Source of the DNA: Methanomicrobiales archaeon
Lineage (GTDB): Archaea; Halobacteriota; Methanomicrobia; Methanomicrobiales; Methanoculleaceae
Reading direction: 5' to 3'
Length of the DNA stretch: 5,324 bases
NCBI GenBank assembly: GCA_012510295.1
Contig: JAAZID010000209.1
Coordinates: 1 to 5,324, forward strand
Under the pieces are notes generated by a model. It made no database searches and was not told where the DNA came from. It saw only the letters and a program-made list of their open reading frames with translations. The position numbers and the translations under genes are program-made. Shown one piece after another: positions 1 to 5,000 of this stretch; positions within the stretch are counted from its first letter, which is position 1, and each line of letters begins with the position of its first letter.

Positions 1-534
1 GCAGATATACAATGCGGCATCGATGCCGGTTGTGATGCCCTGGGATTCATCATGGGCGTGAGATACCAGAGCAGCGACTTCGTAACCCCCGAAGATGCCG
101 CAAGATTGATACGAAAACTCCCGCCGTTCATCGAACCGGCCGAGATCGGTCTCATCCGCGATGCCCTCCCGTATATAAAGATCATAAAAGCCATTCATGT
201 AACGGATAAATCAGCCATCAGAGCCGGGAAAACCTATGAATCCTGCGCCGATGCGCTCCTCCTTGACTCCAGAACCCCCGAGAAGATCGGGGGAACAGGG
301 ATCCCTCACGACTGGAGGATCAGCGCAAAAATTGTGGCAAACTCAACGATCCCGATAATGCTCGCAGGAGGACTCACGCCGGAGAATGTTTGCGATGCGA
401 TACGTCAGGTCCGCCCCTATGGAGTCGACGTGCATACCGGCATCAAGAGAGACGGCATCCGGGACCCCGAAAAGACCCGGGCCTTTGCCCGGGAGGCGAG
501 AAGGGCCCTATCAACCCACAGTATCAAAGAATAA
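1..534 (+). CDS. trpF: Phosphoribosylanthranilate isomerase-like protein, 5' partial, internal segment missing
   Basis: The frame is open from base 1, so the ATG at 52 is probably internal and the gene begins upstream of the window. 177 residues are visible. TrpF converts N-(5'-phosphoribosyl)anthranilate to the carboxyphenylamino-deoxyribulose phosphate in tryptophan synthesis and is a cytosolic TIM barrel. Visible family motifs are DALGF (residues 12-16, strand 2), IIKAIHV (61-67, strand 5), DALLLDS (84-90, carrying the catalytic Asp of strand 6), GGTG (97-100), LAGGLTPENV (121-130, strand 7) and GVDVHTG (141-147, strand 8, phosphate binding). The catalytic Cys of the N-terminal KICG motif would lie upstream. 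Oddity: after LPPFI (40-44) the protein runs directly into EPAEIGLIRDALP. The usual strand 3, helix 3 and strand 4 with the QLHG motif, about 30-35 residues, are absent without loss of frame. It may be an inactive remnant, a diverged isomerase, or a deletion in this strain. The family call is firm; activity is doubtful. Confidence 0.85.
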   Translation, partial: ADIQCGIDAGCDALGFIMGVRYQSSDFVTPEDAARLIRKLPPFIEPAEIGLIRDALPYIKIIKAIHVTDKSAIRAGKTYESCADALLLDSRTPEKIGGTGIPHDWRISAKIVANSTIPIMLAGGLTPENVCDAIRQVRPYGVDVHTGIKRDGIRDPEKTRAFAREARRALSTHSIKE

Positions 535-650
535 ACCTCTTCTACGATTCTCGGACGATATGGGAAGTCCTGCTCCACACAGAGGCTTTTCGCGCCGATG
601 GAGAAACCCCCCGCTACCCCGGCACAAAGATCGGCATCTGCCGCAAAGGA
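535..650. other. Intergenic stretch between trpF and the first DUF5320 gene
   Basis: About 115 bases follow the trpF stop and precede the conserved DUF5320 promoter block. I see no convincing terminator hairpin; there is only a weak pyrimidine-rich stretch right after the stop. From about base 636 the sequence begins to resemble the region upstream of the second DUF5320 promoter (shared TCTGC-GCA core), so the duplicated unit may start here. No gene is supported. Confidence 0.5.
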
Positions 651-682
651 GGTATTCATATATTTATGAATATATGAGTAAT
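651..682 (+). promoter_or_regulatory. Archaeal promoter of first DUF5320 gene, duplicated block with inverted repeat
   Basis: An AT-rich TATA region at about 656-666 lies some 50-60 bases before the start codon, which puts transcription initiation near 685-692 and leaves a leader of roughly 25-30 bases. The block matches the reverse-strand promoter at 1529-1560 at 26 of 32 positions. It also holds a perfect inverted repeat, TATTCATA (653-660), spacer TATT, TATGAATA (665-672), that overlaps the TATA element and could be an operator. A small hairpin, GGGC (689-692) with GCCC (698-701), sits in the leader just before the Shine-Dalgarno site. The promoter role is inferred from position and composition. 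Confidence 0.75.
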
Positions 683-704
683 TATTGTGGGCGCGAAGCC
701 CGCA

Positions 705-714
705 GGAGATGATC
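705..714 (+). promoter_or_regulatory. Shine-Dalgarno site of first DUF5320 gene
   Basis: GGAGATGATC matches the complement of the archaeal 16S rRNA 3' end over nearly its whole length (ideal GGAGGTGATC) and sits immediately before the ATG at 716. It fixes the start codon of the small gene. Confidence 0.8.
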
Positions 715-715
715 A

Positions 716-949
716 ATGCCAGGATTTGACGGTACAGGACCCGGCGGACAGGGGCCGATGACCGGCGGCGGATTCGGCTATTGCTATCCCGCCGACCGGG
801 GAGGGTGGCCTCCCATGTGGGGCCGTCGCACCCCGTACTCGCCGTACCCGGGACCGGTCTACGGTCTCGGCCGGGGAGGAATGCCCCGGGGCGGTGGCCG
901 GGGTCGTGGCTTTGGCAGAGGCCGGGGCCGCGGATGGCGGTGCTGGTAA
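716..949 (+). CDS. DUF5320 family small Gly/Arg-rich protein (copy 1)
   Basis: The protein has 77 residues. The N-terminus MPGFDGTGP followed by GPMTG (13-17) is the hallmark of the DUF5320 family, whose members are short and end in a flexible Gly/Arg-rich tail. Here the tail starts at YGLGRGG (49-55) and becomes RGRGFGRGRGRG. The centre is rich in Pro, Tyr and Trp (residues 31-48). Two cysteines are present, C23 and C76. No transmembrane segment or signal peptide is seen, and much of the chain is probably disordered. The family has no established biochemical role that I know of; elsewhere its genes are often near NifX-like iron-molybdenum cofactor proteins and Mrp/NBP35 ATPases, which suggests a metal or Fe-S link, but neither neighbour is in this window. 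A near-ideal Shine-Dalgarno site precedes the ATG. A paralog with the same promoter lies convergently at 1268-1504. Confidence 0.85.
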   Translation: MPGFDGTGPGGQGPMTGGGFGYCYPADRGGWPPMWGRRTPYSPYPGPVYGLGRGGMPRGGGRGRGFGRGRGRGWRCW

Positions 950-1018
950 AACACAGGGTCAGTGTGAGAGCCTCATCTGCACATATCACCAACATCCTCC
1001 TTGTGGGATCAGCACCAG

Positions 1019-1033
1019 ACCCCCTTTTTCCAC
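1019..1033 (+). terminator. Possible T-tract terminator for first DUF5320 gene
   Basis: A run of five T (1025-1029) inside a pyrimidine-only stretch lies about 75 bases beyond the stop codon. Archaeal termination can rely on such U-rich tracts without a hairpin. No stable stem directly precedes it, so the call is weak. Confidence 0.3.
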
Positions 1034-1190
1034 CCCTCGCCGGATCTCACGCTCCGCTACCCGGATAGCACGATACCGCCACTATCCAGTTTTCATCAGA
1101 TAGAACAGGGTATCCTGGAAATTCGCTTAAAAGTTGATTGTGCCCAGCCAGCATCACTCAGGGAAGAGCCGCGCTGGAAGAGCATTCATC

Positions 1191-1221
1191 GAAAATAACA
1201 TCGGGTGCAGAGCATCCCGAT
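1191..1221 (-). terminator. Hairpin plus T-rich tail after second DUF5320 gene
   Basis: ATCGGGTGC (1200-1208), loop AGA, then GCATCCCGAT (1212-1221) form a nine-pair stem with a single bulged T. Read on the minus strand, the stem lies 46 bases after the stop of the second DUF5320 gene and is followed at once by the T-rich run GTTATTTTC (1191-1199). This geometry suits an intrinsic-like terminator. Confidence 0.55.
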
Positions 1222-1267
1222 AGGTCATCACACTCTGGCAGGTTCCGCGAGGAGCGGTCGGGAGTAT

Positions 1268-1504
1268 TTACCACCGACGCCTGCGCCCGCCACCGCGGCC
1301 GCCGCCGAATCCTCTGCCACATCCCCATGGGATCCCGCCGCGCCCAAGGCCATAAGCCTGTGGCTGCTGAACCGGGGCCTCCGGGGAGATCTCGCCTGCA
1401 TCTCCGGCGGGGCTGCCCTCTACCGGCGGCTGGACACACCGGCCCATGCGCCGCCCGGTCATCGGCCCCATACTACGGGGCCCGGTACCATCAAATCCTG
1501 GCAT
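1268..1504 (-). CDS. DUF5320 family small Gly/Arg-rich protein (copy 2)
   Basis: The protein has 78 residues. It shares MPGFDGTGP, GPMTG, C23, YGLGRGG (51-57) and the closing Gly/Arg tail (GRGFGGGRGGG then RRRRW) with the copy at 716-949. The middle differs: residues 24-50 are Pro/Glu/Gln-rich and acidic rather than Tyr/Trp-rich. Its second cysteine is at position 62 instead of 76. DNA identity is high over the first 15 or so codons, so the pair looks like a true duplication. A GGAGGT Shine-Dalgarno site (1513-1518, minus strand) lies eight bases before the ATG. The gene has its own TATA promoter and a likely terminator at 1191-1221, so it is probably monocistronic. The function is unknown, as for the family; a metal-related role is only a guess from genome context elsewhere. 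Confidence 0.85.
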   Translation of the reverse strand: MPGFDGTGPRSMGPMTGRRMGRCVQPPVEGSPAGDAGEISPEAPVQQPQAYGLGRGGIPWGCGRGFGGGRGGGRRRRW

Positions 1505-1528
1505 TTCTTCTTACCTCCGTTTGTGTAC

Positions 1529-1563
1529 ATTACTCATATGCGCATAAATATATAAATATTTCG
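1529..1563 (-). promoter_or_regulatory. Archaeal BRE/TATA promoter of second DUF5320 gene
   Basis: On the minus strand, CGAAAT (BRE-like, from 1563) runs into the TATA element TTTATATA (1556-1549). Initiation is expected about 25 bases on, near 1525-1530, leaving a leader of about 20-25 bases with the GGAGGT site. Bases 1560-1529 are the counterpart of the copy-1 promoter at 651-682, including the identical stretches ATATATTTATG and ATATGAGTAAT. A perfect palindrome TATGCGCATA (minus strand, 1546-1537) just after the TATA box replaces the longer inverted repeat of the other copy. Confidence 0.8.
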
Positions 1564-1620
1564 TATGCAGCAGACCTCGCTACCACAATCGGCACCTTTC
1601 CGGACGCGCCACCGCGATGC

Positions 1621-1673
1621 CGGCCAGGGGGAGGGATGGTGAACAGTCCACATCCCGCAGGCACCCCCGGCCG
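1621..1673. repeat. Long imperfect stem-loop between DUF5320 copy 2 and the ferritin-like gene
   Basis: CGGCC-A-GGGGG (1621-1631) pairs with CCCCCGGCCG (1664-1673), giving ten pairs with one bulged A. Inside it GGGATG (1633-1638) pairs with CATCCC (1651-1656). It lies about 17 bases past the stop of the ferritin-like gene on its coding strand, so it may be a 3' structure of that transcript. No T-run follows it on the minus strand, so a simple intrinsic terminator is not obvious. Confidence 0.5.
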
Positions 1674-1677
1674 CCAC

Positions 1678-1689
1678 ACTAAAGAAAAG
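1678..1689 (-). terminator. T-rich termination tract after the ferritin-like gene
   Basis: Directly after the TAA on the minus strand comes CTTTTCTTTAGT, a U-rich tract of the kind that terminates archaeal transcripts. The large stem-loop at 1621-1673 follows rather than precedes it. Confidence 0.4.
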
Positions 1690-2934
1690 TTACCGGGCCG
1701 GCACTGTTGCCATGCCCTTCTCCACCCGGCGGACCATCTCCTGTTTGACCCTCACAATATTCTCTGCCTGATCGCGCACTGCAAGGCCCCGGCCTGCCTT
1801 GCCGACGACCTCCTCACTCGGGGCGCCCTTCGCGTTCACTACGCGCTGGTACCCGAAGCTCGCCCAATCGCCAGGGAGATCGGCGATCCGCATATACTCC
1901 ATGTTGCTCGGCGAAAGGTCGAGTTGTTCATCGATGACCCGGTTGACATAATCTTTGTTCGATTCAAAGACGATCAGGGGCTCGATGACCTCGGCCTTCA
2001 TGATATCGCGGATATCCCGCCCCTCATGCTTCTTGATGAGTCGCGCGCATTCATTGAAGTGCGCGATCTCCATCTTCGCAGATTTCTCCCAGAACTCCCG
2101 GATCCTCGGGTCGCTCTCATGCTGTGCATAGGAGTAGTAGAGGTACGCCTCGTTGAGCTGGATCAACGCCAGTTTCTCAAGCATCGTCTCCCGCGGATCG
2201 CCGAGGAGCTCGTACTGGGATACATGCTGCTCCTCGATCTCGGTGATCTCGGCGTACACCTGGCGAGCGATCGGATCAGGGTACATAAATCCATGTGCCC
2301 GATAGTAGAGCATCGTCTGCTGCTCCCCGGCGACGATCGTGACGTAGTTCATCTTCGTCTTGATCTCGGTCGTATCCTTATCGTAGTGCCGGCGCATCGA
2401 GTCATCCGGGTGGCGGTGCTCGATGCTCGTCGGCCGGCCGGGTTTCACCTCGGTCAGGCCCTTGACGATCATCTCGGGGTCACCACCCTCAATGTAGTCG
2501 TAGAGACAACTGTAGCGGTATAGGTGGTCGAAGTCTTCCAGCAGCGCAAAGTCCAGCGTCTGCTTCACGTAAGGGTCCGGCTCGTTCTGGGCCAGGTTCG
2601 CCGTAAGGTCGACTGCCACCTGCTCGTAACCGAGCGTGGTCTCGATGACCGATTGATCCGCCGGGTTGAGCATGTTGACCGCCACCTGCTGCTGGGAGTC
2701 GATCCGCCGTATCAGGGCCATCGCCCGTTTCACCTCGGGATCCGGATGCATCCGTGCGATAGCATGCGACATGAGATCAGCGTTGTTCTCGATACCGTTC
2801 ATGAGAATAACCCGGGTCCGGGTGTAGGGGTCCGTCATCTTCTTGTCGTAGGGATCCAGAACCATATCCTTCCAGTTCATCGGTTGTTCTGCGAGTGGTA
2901 TCTCTTCCATCTCGAAGGGTTTGAATTGAGCCAT
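1690..2934 (-). CDS. Long ferritin-like (rubrerythrin-type) four-hairpin protein, putative diiron protein
   Basis: The start is the ATG at 2934 (414 residues), six bases after GGAGGAG; the frame extends 23 codons upstream but without such a site. I do not recognise a named family member, but ferritin-like metal motifs are clear. In the C-terminal half E204, E234-E-Q-H237, E262 and E289-I-A-H292 give the E, ExxH, E, ExxH set of a diiron four-helix bundle. The N-terminal half has a matching but degenerate set: E49, D79-S-Q-Q82, E104, D134-F-D-H137. Each pair of helices is joined by a PDP or SDP turn (64-66, 119-121, 219-221, 274-276), so the protein looks like two fused ferritin-like bundles. 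A linker (about 150-190) joins the halves, and a tail (about 305-414) follows without metal motifs. There is no signal peptide or membrane segment, so it is probably cytosolic. Likely roles are peroxide or oxygen defence, or iron handling, by analogy with rubrerythrins. It is divergent from an Hsp20 gene. Confidence 0.75.
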   Translation of the reverse strand: MAQFKPFEMEEIPLAEQPMNWKDMVLDPYDKKMTDPYTRTRVILMNGIENNADLMSHAIARMHPDPEVKRAMALIRRIDSQQQVAVNMLNPADQSVIETTLGYEQVAVDLTANLAQNEPDPYVKQTLDFALLEDFDHLYRYSCLYDYIEGGDPEMIVKGLTEVKPGRPTSIEHRHPDDSMRRHYDKDTTEIKTKMNYVTIVAGEQQTMLYYRAHGFMYPDPIARQVYAEITEIEEQHVSQYELLGDPRETMLEKLALIQLNEAYLYYSYAQHESDPRIREFWEKSAKMEIAHFNECARLIKKHEGRDIRDIMKAEVIEPLIVFESNKDYVNRVIDEQLDLSPSNMEYMRIADLPGDWASFGYQRVVNAKGAPSEEVVGKAGRGLAVRDQAENIVRVKQEMVRRVEKGMATVPAR

Positions 2935-2940
2935 CCATAT

Positions 2941-2947
2941 CTCCTCC
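2941..2947 (-). promoter_or_regulatory. Shine-Dalgarno site fixing the ferritin-like start
   Basis: GGAGGAG on the minus strand lies six bases before the ATG at 2934. It favours this start over the upstream in-frame ATG at 3003. Confidence 0.75.
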
Positions 2948-2970
2948 AGAACCCCGCCGGGTCTCCCCGG

Positions 2971-2978
2971 TTGTATAA
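2971..2978 (-). promoter_or_regulatory. Weak candidate TATA box for the ferritin-like gene
   Basis: TTATACAA on the minus strand would place initiation near 2950, giving a short leader of about 15 bases that just includes the Shine-Dalgarno site. No good BRE precedes it. An alternative is TATTTGTA (minus strand, about 3063-3056), which would give a leader near 100 bases. Confidence 0.3.
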
Positions 2979-3014
2979 CAGCACGGATGGCTGAGTGTTC
3001 CAACCATTCCCATG

Positions 3015-3034
3015 CCCGGGGAACCCCGGGGTTC
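3015..3034. repeat. GC-rich overlapping palindromes in the divergent intergenic region
   Basis: CCCGGGG (3015-3021) and CCCCGGG (3024-3030) form an inverted repeat around AA. Overlapping them, GAACCCCGGGGTTC (3021-3034) is a perfect 14-base palindrome. It lies upstream of the ferritin-like gene and may be a protein-binding site; no function can be assigned. Confidence 0.5.
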
Positions 3035-3061
3035 TCCCCCCCGTACCGGTCAAGCTACAAA

Positions 3062-3110
3062 TACCTGACGGGTGCTACGAAGAGAGTGGAGTCGCACCCT
3101 CCAGTCAGTA
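3062..3110. repeat. Large inverted repeat between the divergent ferritin-like and Hsp20 genes
   Basis: CTGACGGGTGC (3065-3075) pairs with GCACCC (3094-3099) and GTCAG (3104-3108), with four unpaired bases (TCCA) on the right side, giving 11 pairs; two more form at the base if C3064 bulges. It ends just before the candidate Hsp20 TATA element and so is placed for an operator acting on one or both divergent promoters. It could also be a leader structure if the ferritin-like transcript starts further upstream. Confidence 0.5.
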
Positions 3111-3127
3111 CAAAGGATTAAGTATAC
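3111..3127 (+). promoter_or_regulatory. Candidate promoter of the Hsp20 gene
   Basis: CAAAGG (BRE-like) followed by ATTAAGTATA forms a plausible archaeal promoter. Initiation would be expected near 3145-3150, leaving a leader of about 25-30 bases before the TTG start. The large inverted repeat at 3062-3110 abuts it upstream, and a small dyad ATCCCCGGAT (3141-3150) lies at the expected initiation site. Confidence 0.45.
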
Positions 3128-3162
3128 CCGATCCCGAGAGATCCCCGGATAGCGAATAAGCC

Positions 3163-3173
3163 AGGAGGAGGAG
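3163..3173 (+). promoter_or_regulatory. Purine-rich Shine-Dalgarno site deciding a TTG start
   Basis: AGGAGGAGGAG lies immediately before TTG 3175. Its first GGAGG (3164-3168) is six bases from the TTG, a normal distance. The next in-frame candidate, GTG at about 3244, has no comparable site. Confidence 0.65.
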
Positions 3174-3174
3174 A

Positions 3175-3630
3175 TTGACAGGAAAGAGAGAGGACTCTGA
3201 TCCAGCACGAAGGCAACCGGATGAGGCAGCAGATGACCAGGAGGTGATCGATAGGCTGCCGCCGGCACCCCGCAGAAGCGACCGTGACTTCCGTGGCCAT
3301 TCCACAGATTTCCGGGTCGACATCCTCGACCACGGTGACCAGGTGATCGTGGTTGCAGAACTCCCGGGCGCAGATGAGAGCGCGATCAACATCAGGCTCT
3401 TGAATCCGCAGACTCTGCGGATAACAGCAAAACGTGCCGGACCGGTCGCGGAAGGATACTATGTCCAGGAACGTGGTGGTAGCACCCTGAGTCGCCTGAT
3501 CCGCCTGCCCGCGAGCGTCACGGGCGAGGCCGCAAAGACCGGTTACAGAAACGGTGTCCTTGAGGTGCGCTTGACGAAGGTGCCGATCAACCACCCCGAT
3601 CCGGGGGGGAAGGAGATCCCTATCGAGTGA
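3175..3630 (+). CDS. Small heat shock protein, Hsp20/alpha-crystallin family
   Basis: The protein has 151 residues and probably starts at TTG. Small heat shock proteins are ATP-independent holdases that form oligomers and keep unfolding proteins soluble in the cytosol. The alpha-crystallin domain spans about residues 46-136: DFRVDILDHGDQVIVVAELPG (45-65) covers the first strands, INIRLLNPQTLRITAKR (71-87) the middle, and YRNGVLEVRLTK (124-135) contains the NGVL signature near the end of the domain. The C-terminal tail carries IPI (148-150), the I-x-I anchor that docks into a neighbouring subunit during oligomer assembly. The first 40 or so residues are charged, Pro-rich and probably disordered. 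The length is usual for archaeal Hsp20. Its closest neighbours are a divergent ferritin-like gene and a convergent trehalose synthase, both plausible stress functions. The family call is strong; the exact start is less certain. Confidence 0.9.
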   Translation: MTGKREDSDPARRQPDEAADDQEVIDRLPPAPRRSDRDFRGHSTDFRVDILDHGDQVIVVAELPGADESAINIRLLNPQTLRITAKRAGPVAEGYYVQERGGSTLSRLIRLPASVTGEAAKTGYRNGVLEVRLTKVPINHPDPGGKEIPIE

Positions 3631-3636
3631 TCGCAC

Positions 3637-3658
3637 AAAAACACCTCCCAGCGTGGGA
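3637..3658 (-). terminator. Hairpin/T-tract terminator of treT in the convergent gap
   Basis: TCCCA (3646-3650), loop GCG, TGGGA (3654-3658) form a five-pair stem directly after the treT stop. On the minus strand it is followed within four bases by five T (3641-3637). It occupies most of the 28-base gap between the convergent Hsp20 and treT genes and may also limit read-through from the Hsp20 side. Confidence 0.6.
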
Positions 3659-4987
3659 TCAGTAGTGTTGCGCTGAGCCCGTGGCCATCCGCGTCGTCAC
3701 CACCTGCGGGTGGTAGCAGATGACGCTCTCCCGGGCGGTGATCCTGCCATTGACCAGCTGGTCGATGGCGGTGAGGTGATCCTGCACACCCCGTGGGAGC
3801 AAGTAGTACTCCCGCACAAACTCCCTCCCCCGCCTCCCCATCTCCTCTGCGAGCTCCGGATGTCGGAGGAAGTACAGGATCCGGTCGGCGGTCTCTGGAA
3901 TCGTCGAGACCAGGTAGCCGTTCCATCCATCGCGGACCTGGAGCGGTATGCCGCCAACGTTCCCCCCGACAACAGGTCTCCCCTTCCAGAGCGCCTCGGT
4001 CACGGTCAGCCCGAACCCCTCCTTTACGGATTTCTGGACGATGACGTCCGATGCCCGCTGGAGAGCGTTGATCTCCCGGTGACTGTCAGGCGGGAGATCG
4101 AGGATGTGGATATCGGGATCATCCTCGGCCGCCTCGCGGACCTCGCGCAGGACAATGTAGCACTCTGGATCATCACATGCCCGGCCACCGACGAGAACGA
4201 GCTGGCAGGGCATCTTCCGGCGGACTCTCCGAAACGACTGGATGACGCCAACAGGATCCTTGAAGATATCATATCGTGAGATCTGGGAGACAATCGGCTT
4301 TTCCTGGTCGATCCCGTATTTTTCCAGGGTAGCGTCAATCTCAGTAGCGGGGATGTCACGATTCTTCTCTGAGAGGGGATCGATGAACGGCGGGATGATG
4401 AAACTCGGCACGCGCCAGAGAGGGAGATACTGGAAACTTGAGAATATGCTCGCATGGTACTTCTCGACCAGTCGCCGCAGGATGTTTCCAATACTCCCCA
4501 CCGCCCCGGTCGGCACCGTCTCGAGCTGGACATGGCACCGCCAGATCAATCTTTTTCGGGCGAGTTCTCGCCCGGGCAGGAACTCGATCTGACCAAGCGG
4601 CTGGGGATCGTGGATCGTAACAGCGTCACAATCTTCCTCAATCAACCCCTCGTTCTGCCGCTGAGCTTCCCAATAGGTCTCGATCATCTCCGGCGAAAAC
4701 CCGCCCTGGCCCTGAAGAAAGTTGTGGAGGGTCTTTGTGACATCGAAGAAAGCAGGTTCAGCCTCCATTACACTCCACATCGTATCGAGGCCGAGCGCGT
4801 TGAGGAAGGGAACGTATGACATCAGGATCTCGGCCACACCGCCACCATGGCGGGTCGAGTTGATCTCCTGGAGCCTGATACCTCTCAGGCGCTCAGCGAG
4901 TTCTTCGACGGCTGAAAACTGCTCCACCCCCACAATTTCCCGGTACTCCTTGAGAGAGGGACAACACGGGAGATCAGTAACGATCAT
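3659..4987 (-). CDS. treT: Trehalose synthase TreT (trehalose glycosyltransferring synthase), GT4 family
   Basis: The protein has 442 residues from the ATG at 4987. TreT makes trehalose from a nucleotide-diphosphoglucose and glucose, reversibly, in the cytosol; trehalose serves as a compatible solute and stress protectant. The GT-B fold is evident. The N-terminal domain has NSTRHGGGVAEIL (43-55, Gly-rich acceptor/donor loop), KTLHN (85-89), HDPQP (126-130) and WRCHVQLE (149-156, TreT-like counterpart of WRCHID). The C-terminal domain has SRYDIFKDP (237-245), LVLVGG (263-268) and E323-GFGLTVT-E331, the E-x7-E motif of retaining GT4 enzymes, followed by GGNVGGIPLQV (341-351). The frame runs 29 codons further upstream, but those codons cross the promoter and are not TreT-like, so 4987 is preferred. 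No clear Shine-Dalgarno site precedes it, which fits a very short leader. Other GT4 sugar transferases are a less likely alternative. Confidence 0.88.
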   Translation of the reverse strand: MIVTDLPCCPSLKEYREIVGVEQFSAVEELAERLRGIRLQEINSTRHGGGVAEILMSYVPFLNALGLDTMWSVMEAEPAFFDVTKTLHNFLQGQGGFSPEMIETYWEAQRQNEGLIEEDCDAVTIHDPQPLGQIEFLPGRELARKRLIWRCHVQLETVPTGAVGSIGNILRRLVEKYHASIFSSFQYLPLWRVPSFIIPPFIDPLSEKNRDIPATEIDATLEKYGIDQEKPIVSQISRYDIFKDPVGVIQSFRRVRRKMPCQLVLVGGRACDDPECYIVLREVREAAEDDPDIHILDLPPDSHREINALQRASDVIVQKSVKEGFGLTVTEALWKGRPVVGGNVGGIPLQVRDGWNGYLVSTIPETADRILYFLRHPELAEEMGRRGREFVREYYLLPRGVQDHLTAIDQLVNGRITARESVICYHPQVVTTRMATGSAQHY

Positions 4988-5000
4988 CAGAGTTCCACTG

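Larger units (their letters stand above)
950..1267. other. Convergent intergenic region between the two DUF5320 genes
   Basis: About 318 bases separate the two convergent small genes. Apart from the two termination signals listed separately, I see no supported gene. Short open frames exist on the plus strand, but they lack a Shine-Dalgarno site, a promoter and a recognisable sequence. A minor dyad CCAGC (1143-1147) with GCTGG (1170-1174) and an AT-rich TTAAAAG patch near 1127-1133 are present without a clear role. Confidence 0.5.

Noticed and set aside
173..180. TATATAAAG resembling a TATA box
   Set aside because: It lies inside the trpF coding frame, and no start codon with a ribosome site follows at the right distance.
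417..995. 192-codon minus-strand open frame over trpF end and DUF5320 copy 1
   Set aside because: It crosses the trpF end, a promoter and a well-supported gene on the opposite strand, and has no start signal or known motif. The resemblance of part of its translation to another shadow frame only reflects the duplicated promoter DNA.
1140..1231. C/D box sRNA candidate on the minus strand (GTGATGA at 1231-1225, CTGA and GTGATG further on)
   Set aside because: The boxes are about 60 bases apart instead of the usual short spacing, and a terminator-like hairpin lies between them.
1138..2994. Long plus-strand open frames (461 and 156 codons) opposite the ferritin-like gene
   Set aside because: They lie antisense to a gene with clear motifs, a Shine-Dalgarno site and regular structure. 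Their predicted proteins show no recognisable domain and low-complexity composition typical of reverse-complemented GC-rich coding DNA. The first also crosses the second DUF5320 gene and its promoter.
3118..3636. 172-codon minus-strand open frame opposite the Hsp20 gene
   Set aside because: The plus strand encodes a clear alpha-crystallin domain with NGVL and IPI motifs. The minus frame has no known features.
3710..4279. 189-codon plus-strand open frame opposite treT
   Set aside because: It is antisense to conserved TreT motifs and has no promoter or Shine-Dalgarno site; it reads as a codon-bias shadow.
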